Assembly (NCBI GenBank): GCA_963662155.1
Contig: OY759261.1
Location: 3,536,227-3,600,226, forward strand
From: Lamellibrachia columna
Taxonomy: Eukaryota > Annelida > Polychaeta > Sabellida > Siboglinidae
Length of the DNA stretch: 64,000 nucleotides
Direction of reading: 5' to 3'
Both the position numbers and the translations under genes were made by a program. A model generated the notes under the pieces. It was not told where the DNA came from. It was given only the letters and a program-made list of their open reading frames with translations, and did not search any database. Numbering within the stretch: the first letter of the stretch is position 1; every line of letters begins with the position of its first letter. Of the stretch, positions 9,640 to 21,624 are shown in pieces.

Positions 9640-12220
9640 TACCCTTGTAGTCTTTAATTAGCATTCCCATTGTTGACACAGGTGTACACATTGAATTGTC
9701 AACATTTATCCTTGTAGTCTTTAATTAGCATTCCCATTGTTGACACAGGTGTACATATTGAATTGTCAACATTCGTCCTTCTAGCCTTTAATTAGCATGC
9801 CCATTGTTGACACAGGTGTACATATTGAATTGTCAACATTTACCCTTGCAGTCTTTAATTGGCATTCCTGTTGTTGACACAGGTGTACGTATTGAATTGT
9901 TAACATTATCCTTGTAGTCTTTAATTAGCATTCCTATTGTTGACACAGGTGTACATATTGAATTGTCAACATTTGTCCTTGTAGCCTTTAATTAGCATTT
10001 CAATCGTTGACACAGGTGTACATATTGAATTGTCAACATTTGTCCTTGTAGTCTTTAATTAGCATTCCCATTGTTGACACAGGTGTACATATTGAATTGT
10101 TAACATTTGTCCTTGTAGTCTTTAATTAGCATTCCCATTGTTGACACAGGTGTACATATTGTACATTCGCCCTTGTAGTCTTTAATTAGCATTCCCATTG
10201 TTGACACAGGTGTACATATTGAATTGTCAACATTCGCCCTTGTAGTCTTTAATTAGCATTCCCATTGTTGACACAGGTGTACATATTGAATTGTCAACAT
10301 TTACCCTTGTAGTCTTTAATTAGCATTCTCATTGTTGACACAGGCGTACATATTGAATTGTTAACATTCATCCTTCTAGCCTTTAATTAGCATGCCCATT
10401 GTTGACACAGGTGTACATATTGAATTATCAACATTTACCCTTGTAGTCTTTAATTGGCATTCCCGTTGTTGACACAGGTGTACATATTGAATTGTTAACA
10501 TTCGTCCTTGTAGTCTTTAATTAGCATTCCTATTGTTGACACAGGTGTACATATTGAATTGTCAACATTTGTCCTTGTAGCCTTTAATTAGCATTCCCAT
10601 TGTTGACACAGGTGTACATATTGAATTGTCAACATTTACCCTTGTAGTCTTTAATTAGCATTCCCATTGTTGACACAGGCGTACATATTGAATTGTTAAC
10701 ATTCGTCCTTCTAGCCTTTAATTAGCATGCCCATTGTTGACACAGGTGTACATATTAAATTATCAACATTTACCCTTGTAGTCTTTAATTGGCATTCCCG
10801 TTGTTGACACAGGTGTACATATTGAATTGTTAACATTCGTCCTTGTAGTCTTTAATTAGCATTCCTATTGTTGACACAGGTGTACATATTGAATTGTCAA
10901 CATTTGTCCTTGTAGCCTTTAATTAGCATTCCCATTGTTGACACAGGTGTACATATTGAATTGTCAACATTTGTCCTTGTACTCTTTAATTAGCATTCCC
11001 ATTGTTGACACATTTGCCCTTGTAGTCTTTAATTAGCTTTCCCATTGTTGACACAGGTGTACATATTGAATTGTCAACATTTGTCCTTGTAGTCTTTAAT
11101 TAGCATTCCCATTGTTGACACAGGCGTACATATTGAATTGTTAACATTCATCGTTGTAGTCTTTAATTAGCATTGCTATTGTTGACACAGGTGTACATAT
11201 TGAATTGTCAACATTTGTCCTTGTAGTCTTTAATTAGCATTCCCATTGTTGACACAGGCGTACATATTGAATTGTTAACATTCATCGTTGTAGTCTTTAA
11301 TTAGCATTCCCATTGTTGACACAGGTGTACATATTGAATTGTCAACATTCGCCCTTGTAGTCTTTAATTAGCATTCCCATTGTTGACACAGGCGTACATA
11401 TTGAATTGTTAACATTCATCGTTGTAGTCTTTAATTAGCATTCCTATTTTTGACACAGGTGTACATATTGAATTGTCAACATTTGTCGTTGTAGTCTTTA
11501 ATTAGCATTCCCATTGTTGACACAGGTGTACATATTGAATTGTCAACATTCGCCCTTGTAGTCTTTAATTAGCATTCCCATTGTTGACACAGGCGTACAT
11601 ATTGAATTTGTTAACATTCATCGTTGTAGTCTTTAATTAGCATTCCTATTTTTGACACAGGTGTACATATTGAATTGTCAACATTTGTCGTTGTAGTCTT
11701 TAATTAGCATTCCCATTGTTGACACAGGTGTACATATTGAATTGTCAACATTCGCCCTTGTAGTCTTTAATTAGCATTCCTATTGTTGACACAGGTGTAC
11801 ATATTGAATTGTCAACATTTGTCCTTGTAGTCTTTAATTAGCATTCCCATTGTTGACACAGGTGTACATATTGAATTGTCAACATTTACCCTTGTAGTCT
11901 TTAATTAGCATTCCCATTGTTGACACAGGCGTACATATTGAATTGTTAACATTCTTCGTTGTAGTCTTTAATTAGCATTCCCATTGTTGACACAGGTGTA
12001 CATATTGAATTGTCAACATTCGCCCTTGTAGTCTTTAATTAGCATTCCTATTGTTGACACAGGTGTACATATTGAATTGTCAACATTTGTCCTTGTAGTC
12101 TTTAATTAGCATTCCCATTGTTGACACAGGTGTACAATTGAATTGTCAACATTTACCCTTGTAGTCTTTAATTAGCATTCCTATTGTTGACACAGGTGTA
12201 CATATTGAATTGTCAACATA
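9640..12220. repeat. 67-bp satellite array, about 38 copies
   Basis: Each unit contains CTTTAATTAGCATTCCCATT, GTTGACACAGGTGTACATAT and TGAATTGTCAACATT. Spacing is 67 bp with a few shortened units (near 10160 and 11010). GTTGACA and TGTCAAC words within each unit are partly inverted. Blocks of several units recur (for example variants with CATCGTTGTAG near 11150, 11280, 11420 and 11610), showing multi-unit amplification. CR1 copy A abuts the array end. Confidence 0.95.
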
Positions 12221-12276
12221 ATAGCTCAACACAAATCAATGATAGCACATTAGTGAAAATTCAAGTTTAACAAGAT

Positions 12277-15255
12277 TTAACAAGATTTGCCATCCAAGCC
12301 AAAGGCCCAGATGGCAAGTGGACAAGGAAGCCATTGGCTTATCGAGAGTCCAACAATGTTCATCAACTTATAACCCGCCCTCCTGAGATGTGTGTCAACC
12401 TTGTTTTTAAACATATTCACGCTGCTAGCAGTTACACAATCTGTAGACAATTTGTTCCATTCATTTATTGTCCTCTGTGAGAACGAGTGCTTCCTGATGT
12501 CCAATCTACATTGATCCTTTACTAATTTTACCTCATGTCCTCTAGTTCTGCTATCCTTCTTGAGTGAGAAAAACATATTTCTATCAATATTTTCATACCC
12601 ATTCAATATCTTAAAAACTTCAATCTGATCTCCTCTTAACCTCCTTGTCTCTAGAGTTGTTAAATCACATTCTTTCAGCCGTTCTTCATAACTAAGGTCT
12701 CTCAGTTCTGGAATCATTTTAGTTGCTCTCCTTTGTATGCGTTCAAGCGTATCTATATCCTTCTTACGATATGGTCTCCATGCTTGTATACAGTATTCTA
12801 AATGAGGTCTAACTATTGCTTTATAAAGAGGTATAATTAACTTTTTTCCCTTGTATGTTATGTTTCTTCTAATCAATCCAAGAATTTGATTACCCTTTGA
12901 AGCTGCAATACCACACTGCTCTGAAACTTTCATATCAGCGCTTATTGTAACTCCTAAGTCCTTTTCTTTTACAATAGTACCCAGAACAGTATCTCCCATT
13001 TTATAGTTTACAATCAAGTTCCCATGTCCTGTATGTAGGCATTTACATTTCCCAAAATTGAACAACATCTGCCATTTCTCAGACCATTTCACTAATCTGT
13101 CTAGATCGTTTTGTAAATGTTGTTTATCACCATCAGTATTAACCTTTCTAAACAGTTTTGTGTCATCCGCAAATTTCAGTACGTTACTTGTTATACTGTC
13201 GTCCAAGTCATTGATATATATATATATTAAGAATAATATAGGTCCTAATACTGATCCTTGAGGTACCCCACTCAAAACCGATTTCCAATTTGAAACTTCT
13301 CCATCTACTACAACTCGTTGTCTTCTGTCAGTCAGCCATTGTTCTATCCAGTCAGTTATGCTATCCCCGATACCATGGGCTTTTAACTTAAGTAGTAATC
13401 TTTGATGTGGCACTTTGTCAAAAGCTTTCTGAAAATCTAAGTAGATAATATCTACAGGCAATCCCACATCTATCCACTTAGTGATTTCTTCCAAAAAACA
13501 TAACATATTTGTTAAGCATGACCTCGCTTTAAGGAATCCATGTTGAGATTAATTTAATAATTTATGCTTAACGAGGAAGTCCACCATATGATCTTTAATT
13601 AACCTTTCTAATAATTTACAAATCACAGACGTTAAACTCACTGGTCTGTAATTCTCTGACTTATTTCTCGAACCCTTTTTAAATAATGGTATGATGTTTG
13701 CTTCTTTCCATTCAAACGGAACAACTCCCTTTTTAATGACAAGTTGAATACTCTTGCAAGTGGCATACTGATTTGTTCTACTGTTTCCATTAGTAATTTT
13801 GGAGGAATCCCATCCACTCCCGGTGATTTATTATCCTTCATTGCCTTTATTTTCTTAGCTACCATTTCTGGAGTTACAACTAACGGTCCTAAATAGTCAG
13901 ATTTAGCATCCTGAAATTTAGCATCAGCAACTGGTAATGAACTAATATCTTCTTTGGTAAACACTGAACTGAAGTAACCATTTAGGTCTTCCGCCATTAA
14001 AAACCCCTGTGATATTATATTTCCAGCACTGTCTTCTAGAGGTCCAACCTTGTCTTGTACGTTTTGTTTACTCCTGACATATGCATAAAAACTCTTGCTG
14101 TCATTTTTTATGTTACATGCTAGTTTTTGCTCATAGCTTCTTTTAGATTGTCTGATTTCAGTTGTAGCTGCATTAAGTGCCTCTTTGTATTTTGCATAGT
14201 CTTCTTCCTTTCTGGTACGCCTATAAACCCTCCACATAGTTTGTTTTAGCATTATTTTTCTAATAGCCTCTTTTGACAAGTGTTTCTTTCTACACCGTTT
14301 TCCTTGTTTTTGGAAGGGAAAAAATTTATCGATGATACTCTCAATTTCATATTTTAGAATATTCCAACATTCAATTGTGGTCTTATTCATCAGCATGTTA
14401 TTCCAATCTAGCTTTGCTAAGTATTTTCTCATATCTTTGTAGTTACCTTTGTGGAAGTTTCTCTTGTACGTTTTCTTATTTTTACTTTCTGATTTTACAT
14501 TGATGTCAAAATGTATTTGATTATGGTCACTATTACCCAATGGTTCAAATATTTTTACATTGTCCACTAATTCTTTTTGTGATGACAAAACTATATCTAA
14601 TACATTTTCTCCCCTGGTTGGTTCTAGTACGTGCTGAGTAAGAAAGCTATCCTGGATTAAAAATAGAAATTGTTGGTCCTCAATCCCTGTGCTCTCTAGA
14701 GAATTCCATTGTATGTGTCCATGGTTAAAATCTCCCATTATGATACATTCCCCTTTACTAACTTCCTTTATAGCGTTTTTTTATTTTTGTGTTGTCCTCT
14801 TCATTTATGTTTGGACTTCGGTAAACTAATCCAATAGTTAATTTTGAATTTCCTGAAACAATTTTACACCAAACAGCTTTATCGCAATCTGCTTCCCTTT
14901 CTAGTTTTATTTCATAAGCCTGAATAGATTCTTTAACATATAAAATAACTCCCCCGCCCCTTCTTCCTATTCGATCTTTCCTAAACATTACATATCCTGT
15001 CAGTCCTAATTCAGCATCTGTTATATCTATGTTGGCCCATGATTCAGTTATACCAATTATGTGAAGGTCAATATCTTCTACCATAATGTTTAATTCGTTT
15101 TTCTTATTTACTATGTTCCTTGCATTTAAACATACGCAACTATAACCTTTTTCAGAGATGTTTTTCGGATGATTTGATATTGGTTTATCTGTGCTAGTGG
15201 CCTCTTGTTCTGCTTGAGACACCTCTAGGTAACCTCCCTGCACTCCTAGTTTAAA
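12277..15255 (-). pseudogene. CR1 ORF2 (APE endonuclease plus reverse transcriptase), broken
   Basis: In order: an endonuclease with CLNARNIVNKKNEL, IIGITESW (catalytic Glu), GGGVILYVKES, GDFNHGHIQW and SDHNQIHF, then a linker, then reverse transcriptase with NKSPGVDGIPP, LDFQKAFDKVPH, SGVPQGSVLGPILFLIY and LKFADDTKLF. Frames break near 14758 (after EEDNTKI), and near 13640-13750 (frameshift after FNLSLK); a stop lies near 13547 where other copies read SSQHGF. The normal stop after RRAGYK is mutated (TTG for TAG), extending the frame into the 3' UTR. Relatively few lesions suggest a fairly young copy. Confidence 0.85.
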
Positions 15256-16418
15256 GAATGTTTACTTACAAAAATATTTGTCATTGTACCCAAGTCACTA
15301 TCTACTGCTGCTGAAAGTTTGTCCGCGAATACTGCCGCCCCCTTTCCACTTAAATGAAGCCGATCCTTCATGTACATATCAGCCCTCCCAACAAAACTTC
15401 CCCATAAATCCACAAATCCAACTTCCTCTTCCCTACATAGCTTCTGGACTAACATGTTAATTGCCATCCCCCGACAATTTCGATATTTGTGACCCCTCCT
15501 GCCCATTACAGGTAAAATCCCTGACAGTATTACCTGCTCAACCCGCGTCTGTTTTAGTGTTCTGACCAACTGCCTATATTTCCTAACTATGGCAGTTGTA
15601 CCCTCCCTCTCTACGTTATTTGTCCCTACGTGTACTAAAACAGATCCACCCTTACCCGAGCCTACGGTGTATTTTACCCTCTCAGTTATCGCCTCTATTT
15701 TGGCTCCAGGCAAGCAGACCACCACATCATCTACCTTGTTTAAGACTCTGTCGGTCTTCCTAACTATCGAATCCCCCACAAACACCCTCGCTCTCTTCCT
15801 CACCCCTTCTATCACTGCTGCAGAATAACTCTTCCGTTCGATCCCCTCCATCACATTCTGTCCTGACCCCTTCCCTCCTGTCTCCGTCGCTCCTGTCTCC
15901 CCCACTTCCCACTCCTTTGCTCTTGTCTCTCCCACTCCCCTCTCCTTCACTCCGGTTGTTTTCCCTCCCGTCTCCCCCACTCCCTTCTCCCCTACTCCCC
16001 TCTCCTTCACTCCGGTTGTCTTCCCTCCCGTTCCTTTCCTTCGCGTCTCCTTACGCCCTGTCTCCCTACGACCTGTCACCTTCCCTCCTCTCAGCTTCCT
16101 CCCAGGCTGCGGTGAGCTCTCCCTAGCATCTCTTGTGTCTTTCCCCACTTTATCATCTACTGTTCCCCCACCGGAACTACTGGCACAACCCCCCTGTTCC
16201 CTTCCCACCATTGCCACAACGAGCAGCCTCAGCTCTTCCAACTCCACCTCTAGTTCCTTCATCTTCGTACATCCCCTACACTCAAAACTAAAACTATCTG
16301 CCTGGACCTCAGCCCAGGACTTCTCGCACCCAGACTTGACGAAGTCCACCCAGTTACTGCAACTGCCACAAATTAAGTGCCTTGTGGCCTTTAACTGCCG
16401 TTTGCACGGCGCCGTCAT
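15246..16418 (-). CDS. CR1 ORF1: PHD-like finger, coiled coil, SGNH esterase
   Basis: This 390-residue ORF is intact. Residues 5-50 hold a Cys-rich PHD-like finger (CGSC...WVDF...C...FECRGC), followed by a Glu/Leu-rich helical segment that may form a coiled coil. A low-complexity Gly/Glu/Lys/Thr linker comes next, with repeats of a KERGVGET-type unit. The C-terminal half is an SGNH/GDSL-type hydrolase: VFVGDS (nucleophile Ser), VLVHVGTNN (block III Asn), and KDRLHLSGKG (catalytic Asp and His). Such esterase ORF1 proteins are known from CR1-type LINEs and are thought to act in the RNP with RNA or membranes. The frame ends TCT TTA AAC TAG, a slippery heptamer directly before the stop. Confidence 0.9.
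   Translation of the reverse strand: MTAPCKRQLKATRHLICGSCSNWVDFVKSGCEKSWAEVQADSFSFECRGCTKMKELEVELEELRLLVVAMVGREQGGCASSSGGGTVDDKVGKDTRDARESSPQPGRKLRGGKVTGRRETGRKETRRKGTGGKTTGVKERGVGEKGVGETGGKTTGVKERGVGETRAKEWEVGETGATETGGKGSGQNVMEGIERKSYSAAVIEGVRKRARVFVGDSIVRKTDRVLNKVDDVVVCLPGAKIEAITERVKYTVGSGKGGSVLVHVGTNNVEREGTTAIVRKYRQLVRTLKQTRVEQVILSGILPVMGRRGHKYRNCRGMAINMLVQKLCREEEVGFVDLWGSFVGRADMYMKDRLHLSGKGAAVFADKLSAAVDSDLGTMTNIFVSKHSLN
15249..15255 (-). promoter_or_regulatory. Candidate -1 frameshift site TTTAAAC (copy A)
   Basis: On the minus strand the last two sense codons of ORF1 are TTA AAC preceded by T, so T TTA AAC sits in the correct zero frame for X XXY YYZ slippage, with the stop TAG next. 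A -1 shift continues as CTA GGA GTG CAG, which is the ORF2 frame. The same arrangement is present in copies B and D. Confidence 0.6.
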
Positions 16419-17199
16419 ACAATTTAGTTTTAATTAGTTTGCTACGTTAGCCTTGAATAAGGCTGTTTTTGTGATCAAAAGAACACTTTAGGCTAATATA
16501 CTTGCTAACTGTGTCTTCTATTAACCTCTCATGAGAAAAAATAAACCTGCCACCTAGCGAATACGGAGAACACTGTGTAACAAAACAACGAAGTCAGTGT
16601 GTACTAATTTACGCTAAAATCCTGCTGTTAATTCCTTTTTACCGAAAACGTTTACTACCACTATGTCAGATATTACCTTATGTATGTAATCTAAGTAAAT
16701 AAATCACTTTATCTTATATATATATTAGCCAATGTAAATGATAGCTCGATGCACGGGTTGAATTCACGACCTGTAAACAAACTCCCTTTTATCACTCGTT
16801 GAGTTTGAATCCGGGAAAAAATACTACCTCTGTTAACAAAAACGGTTTCTTAATATATGTCTACAAGAAGTTGGTGAATAATTTATGTATAATACTAATA
16901 CTTATTCTAACCAATATTCCAATGTTACTGACTATTCACTATGCTATCTAAATTTTCGAACGGTAAACAACCCTATTAACGCTCGCTGAATTCCCTGACA
17001 GAATCCGAAACTAACTTACTCTAAAATACTCCCTCTGACTAATAATTAACAAAACCTGTTTCCTAATATATGTCTACAATACGTTTGTGTATAATATATA
17101 TGCAATAGTAATACTTATTCTATTTGATATACCGCGTTTTTCTGTAAATGATCTACACCAAATTCAAGTCGCTGCACCAAGTCCAAGTAGCCGGAAGTC

Positions 17200-17845
17200 A
17201 AATTCAGTTGAGTTGAAAACATCATCATCAGCAAATAAATGTAATGTTGTAATGATAGAATTTGATATGACAGAAATAAATGTATTGTTGTAATGACATA
17301 ATTTGATATGGCAGAACTAAATGTAATGTAATGATATAATTGGATATGACAGAAATAATTGTAATGATATAATTTGACATGACCTAAATAGATGTAATGT
17401 TGTAATTATAGAATTTGACCAGACATAAATATATGTAATGTTGTAATGGTAGAATTTGTTATGAACTAAATAATGTTGTAATGATAGAATTTTATAAGAC
17501 AGGAATAAATGTAATGTTGTAATGATAGAATGTGATAAGACATAAATAAATGTAATGTTATAATGATAGAATTTGATATGACAGAAATAAACGTAATGTG
17601 GTGATGATAGAATTTGAAATGACTGAAATAAGTGTAATGTGGTAATGATAGGATTTGATAAGACAGAAATAAATATAATGTTATAGTGATAGAATTTGAT
17701 ATGACAGAAATAAATGTAATGTTGTAATGATAGAATTTGATATGACAGAAATAAATGTAATGTTGTAATGATAGAATTTTATATGACAGAAATATATGTA
17801 ATGTTGTAATGATAAAATTTCATAAGACAGAAATAAATAACATAG
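17200..17845. repeat. AT-rich 41-bp tandem repeat, about fifteen copies
   Basis: Units of about 41 bp carry AATGTAATGTTGTAATGATA and GAATTTGATATGACAGAAAT. Copies vary in length and sequence. It starts right at the 5' end of CR1 copy A. Confidence 0.9.
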
Positions 17846-17925
17846 AAAAGATCTTTAAAATGGGAAGAAATGCTTTTAAAATTTCTTACATTTGATTTCA
17901 TCAAACTATGCCATAGTTAGGCAAT

Positions 17926-19278
17926 AGATTTAACAAGATTGCCATCCCAAACAACAAGTTCCAGATGGCAAGTGGACAAGGAAGCCATTGGCTTATCGAG
18001 AGTCCAACAATTTTCTCATCTATGTGTAGCCCGCCCTTATCAACATCCTCATAACCGTTAACTATTTTAAACACTTCTATTTGGTCTCCTCTTAGTCTCC
18101 TGGTCTCTAGTGTTGTCAAACCATATTGTAATAAGCGACTTTCGTAACTAAGGTCTCTCAATTATGGAATCATTTTTAGTTGCACTTCATTGTACAGTAG
18201 TACCTGCCTTCAGCGATCACCTGCTATGTACGGACATTTTTCCAATGTCCCGATCGTTTTTCAACGTTTTTAAATCAGCGGACACCTGCTCAACGCGGAC
18301 AACGATTTTTTATTACTATTCCCCTGCTAGGGCGGAATGTCATCTTTATTTTTGATTTTTTTTTCTTTGAAAAACATTTTAAAGATGGTGTCGGCCATTT
18401 CCTGCACAGCACCGTGCAAGCTGGGAGCGGTGGTTTTTTTAAGTAATGCGAGATCGCGAACTACACAGCCTGTGATTCAAACTCACAACAGTTTTACATT
18501 CGATCGATCCAGACATGTTTTAGTAGTGAATAGAAATTATGAAGTGTTTTGCAAAGTGCGGCTTTAGCAGTGGATACAAATGTGGATACAAATATAGGTA
18601 CATAATTTGGTAATTTAAGTATGATATGGGAAACTTGGATGTTAATACATATAGGTAATGTGGATGTAAATATGATGTTGATGTAGGTAATGTGTAAATA
18701 AAGATTGCAAATATGTTCCAAAAAATGTTGTCTGAATTTCCTGTTCCCCTGACTGTCCCTCTGATGAGGGGACACCTGCGATGTAGGGACACTATTGCTT
18801 GTCCCCACCGGTGTCCCTACAAGGCAGGTACTACTGTATTCTTTCTAGCTTGTCTATATCCTTTTTACGATACGGCCTCCATGCTTGAATACAATATTCC
18901 AAATGTGGTCTAACTATTGCTTTGTACAGGGGTACAATTAGCTGTTTCTCCTTATACATGATAGTTCTCCTAATTAGCCCTATAATTTTATTTCCGTTCG
19001 AAGCAGCAATCCCACATTGCTCTGAAACTTTCATGTCAGCACTAAATGTTACTCCTAAGTCCTTTTCTTGTGTGGTTCTACCTAGTGCAGCATCCCCCAG
19101 TTTATATTCTTCGTCCATGTTTCCATGTCCTATGTGTATACATTTACACTTCCCAAAATTGAATAACATTTGCCATTTTTTCTGACCATTTAACTAATTT
19201 ATCTAGATCGTCCTGTAAACTTTGTTTATTTGTATCATTAGTAACCTTTCTGAATACTTTTGTGTCATCTGCAAATTC
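17926..19278 (-). mobile_element. Older CR1-like copy E, 5'-truncated and interrupted
   Basis: Two blocks on the minus strand (18839-19278 and 17926-18192) align end to end with the C-terminal part of CR1 ORF2: [59 protein letters not shown], then [19 protein letters not shown] and the 3' UTR with the SQWLPCPLAIW-coding tail. It is clearly more diverged than copies A-D. A 642-bp TIR element splits it at 18193-18838. The left end is truncated inside the FADDTK region (about 19278). Confidence 0.85.
18195..18836. mobile_element. Tc1/pogo-type non-autonomous transposon with TA duplication
   Basis: Terminal inverted repeats CAGTAGTACCTGCCTT at 18195 and AAGGCAGGTACTACTG to 18836 match perfectly over 16 bp, flanked on both sides by TA (18193-18194, 18837-18838). 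Removing the element and one TA restores the CR1 reading across the site, so the insertion point is exact. The TIR start and TA duplication fit the Tc1/mariner-pogo (Tigger-like) group. No transposase frame is present in 642 bp; it is MITE-like. Confidence 0.9.
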
Positions 19279-19319
19279 GACGTAGGTGAATTGTGCTTAG
19301 ACAAGCTATTATTACTAGA

Positions 19320-19720
19320 GGAGGCACATGGAAGCAGGTAGCATGCTGCATTAGCACTGCCCTCTGGTGCCACAAAGCAATGATACTACAGGTGGTTTTG
19401 GAGGCACATGGAAGCAGGCAGCATGCTGCATTAGTACTGCCCTCTGGTGCCACAAAGCAATGATACTACAGGTGGTTTTGGAGGCACATGGAAGCAGGCA
19501 GCATGCTGCATTAGTACTGCCCTCTGGTGCCACAAAGCAATGATACTACAGGTGGTTTTGGAGGCACATGGAAGCAGGCAGCATGCTGCATTAGTACTGC
19601 CCTCTGGTGCCACAAAGCAATGATACTACAGGTGGTTTTGGAGGCACATGGAAGCAGGCAGCATGCTGCATTAGTACTGCCCTCTGGTGCCACAAAGCAA
19701 TGATACTACAGGTGGTTTCG
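19320..19720. repeat. 80-bp tandem repeat, five copies
   Basis: Near-identical 80-bp units beginning GGAGGCACATGGAAGCAGGC with TGCCCTCTGGTGCCACAAAG inside. Minus-strand open frames shared between the copies are array artefacts. Confidence 0.95.
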
Positions 19721-19734
19721 ACCTAGATACGTTT

Positions 19735-20409
19735 ACAGCAGTCGCTGTGCAAATAGCGTCCTTTAAGTCTGCACTGACCAGTGCTGTCTGCTGTGGTCAG
19801 TGCAGGTGAGATGCTAACAAATACATATTCAGCACAGCATGTGGAATAGGTTCTAGGGCTAGGGCTGCATCTGCCTGTGTCTTGTCGGCCAGTGCCACAT
19901 GAAAGCGGAAGTTGTATAGGTCAAATGATGGAATTTCTGTTCTCTTCACATCCATGTTTCCCCACAGCTAGATTTAATGGGTTTTCTCATGTGGGGTTCA
20001 AAAGACGAGGTACGCCATGGCCCCCTGCATTGTGAAAAAGTTGACAAAAGTAGCAGACTCCTGCGAGTTTGTCATGTATATTGAATCTCTAAACAAGATG
20101 ATGAACCAAACAACTTGATATACTCGAGTATGTTACCTACTGACGAGGAGGGAACACGTACAAGATGATAAACCAAACAACTTGATATACTCGAGTATAT
20201 TACCTACTGACGAGGAGGGAACACGTACATTTCCTAATATAATTCTCAGTTTGTCACCCTAGTATATCACCATGGTGTGTCACTGAATGTTGTGAGTGCC
20301 ATGTTGCTTGTTGCTCTGTGGACCCTTCGTCAGATGTTGTTTCATGTGTTTACAGAATAACTTAGTCCATTATGAGGTACACTACTTTCTATGTTTGGTT
20401 AATTTTTAG
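19735..20409. other. Intron sequence with a 68-bp tandem duplication
   Basis: A block with CTTGATATACTCGAGTAT and CTGACGAGGAGGGAACACGT occurs twice in tandem at about 20094-20229. The interval ends in the acceptor AATTTTTAG before the exon at 20410. No other feature recognised. Confidence 0.7.
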
Positions 20410-20494
20410 TCATGAAGAGCCACACAAGAGCAGTGAGTTTGTTGTGAAGCTGGAAGATATGAAGATTCGTGTGTTTCCAAATGGAGAAGACTGG
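20410..20494 (+). CDS. Exon: KEN domain, N-terminal part
   Basis: Acceptor AATTTTTAG and donor CTGG|GTAAGC. The first T completes an AG carried over from 4361 (Ser); the exon then runs in frame HEEPHKSSEFVVKLEDMKIR and VFPNGEDW, ending in phase 0. It corresponds to the start of the KEN fold between the kinase and the ribonuclease core, a region of low conservation (IRE1 has a VVKMDWRE-like stretch here). Assignment rests on position and phase more than on motif. Confidence 0.75.
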
Positions 20495-20810
20495 GTAAGC
20501 ACTAATAAGTTTATATTTGTTTACATTTCATATAGTATATATTAGTATGAATACTGCGCATATTGCTACCTGCATGTATGTTTTAAGGATGTAACACTTT
20601 ACTCTTGTCAGTTAATAAAAACTCGGCCCTGATTGATTTGTATTCATTATTTTCAATAGTTTAAGACAAATAATCTTACTTAGTGTCACAAATGAGCCAG
20701 TCACAGAATGTCAACATCACAAGCTGACATAGACAACAAACAAGGTGTGATCTGGTGACACAGGGCAGGGTCAAGGAATGACACTAATCATTTTGATGCT
20801 ACAGGATTAA

Positions 20811-21060
20811 TCAGCTTGTGTGCACCATCCTCACATGACTCTTGCTTGTTTGTGTGCATCATCCCCACATGACTCCTGTTTGCTTGTGTGCATCATCCCC
20901 ACATGACTTCTGTTTGTTGTGTGCATCATCCCCACGTGACTCCTGTTTGCTTGTGTGCATCATCCCCACATGACTCCTGTTTGCTTGTGTGCATCATCCC
21001 CACATGACTCCTGTTTGCTTGTGTGCATCATCACCACATGACTCCTGTTTGCTTTTGTGC
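20811..21060. repeat. 34-bp tandem repeat, about seven copies
   Basis: Units contain TGTGTGCATCATCCCCACAT and GACTCCTGTTTGCT. It lies inside a 654-bp intron between two KEN exons. Confidence 0.9.
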
Positions 21061-21148
21061 TTGTGTGTGTGTTAGTTTCATGTCTCGTTATTGCTTCATA
21101 ATGTGTAATCAATGTAAATTGTGAAACATTGTTGTGTATTTATTGTAG

Positions 21149-21270
21149 GAAAGTCTGAGTATCGTGCCTGTGTATAGAGCTGAAGCAGAAAATGTACCAA
21201 CAGACAGTACAAAGTCTGTGTGTAAGCTCATTCGTGTAATGAGATATATCCAAGAGCATTATGTAGATCA
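21149..21270 (+). CDS. Exon: KEN domain core with catalytic-helix residues
   Basis: Acceptor TATTGTAG and donor GATCA|GTAAGT, entering in phase 0 and leaving two bases. It encodes SVCKLIRVMRYIQEHYVDQ. In IRE1 and RNase L the equivalent helix carries the catalytic Arg and His (Arg905 and His910 in human IRE1-alpha; Arg667 and His672 in RNase L). Both are kept here, as R in VMRY and H in QEHY. Positions matching IRE1 Tyr892 and Asn906 appear as Asp and Tyr, so nuclease activity or specificity may differ. Confidence in KEN identity is high when this is joined to 29895-30087. Confidence 0.9.
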
Positions 21271-21624
21271 GTAAGTCTCATTTATGTTTGTCTTCTGAGG
21301 AAAATACCACCATTTAACTTCATATTTTATTATGAGAGTTTTGTATTCAGTTTCCTAATGCAATGTACGTTATCATTTTGTATGTTGCTCATTAAATTCA
21401 CCTGTTACCAAAAAGAATTAAATGAAAACAATTAAATGAACTGACCTGAAACTGTGGCTGAAGACGGAGAAATCAGGAGATGTAACTGGATTCAAAAGTA
21501 TTGTCACACAAAACAAAAAGCATCAAATGCTATGTGGACTGGAAGCCATTGACTTAGCAAATTTTGTCATCTGCAATAGCATTATGTAGAAGTAGTTTTG
21601 TAATCACACTTGGTAAACATGACT

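Larger units (their letters stand above)
12266..17199 (-). mobile_element. CR1-like LINE copy A, full length
   Basis: The element reads on the minus strand from a 5' end at 17199 (GACTTCCGGCTACTTGGACT) to a 3' tail of two AAATCTTGTT-type 10-bp units (12266-12285). It holds a 5' UTR of about 780 bp, ORF1 (16418-15246), ORF2 (about 15255-12400) and a short 3' UTR. Copy D at 59237-63924 shares the same 5' end and tail, which defines the element borders. The esterase-containing ORF1, APE endonuclease and the short repeated 3' tail place it in the CR1 group. It is inserted between the 67-bp array and a 41-bp array within an intron, antisense to the host gene. Confidence 0.9.

Noticed and set aside
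9640..12220. Regular array considered as a CRISPR
   Set aside because: Units are adjacent without unique spacers, there are no cas genes, and the context is an animal intron.
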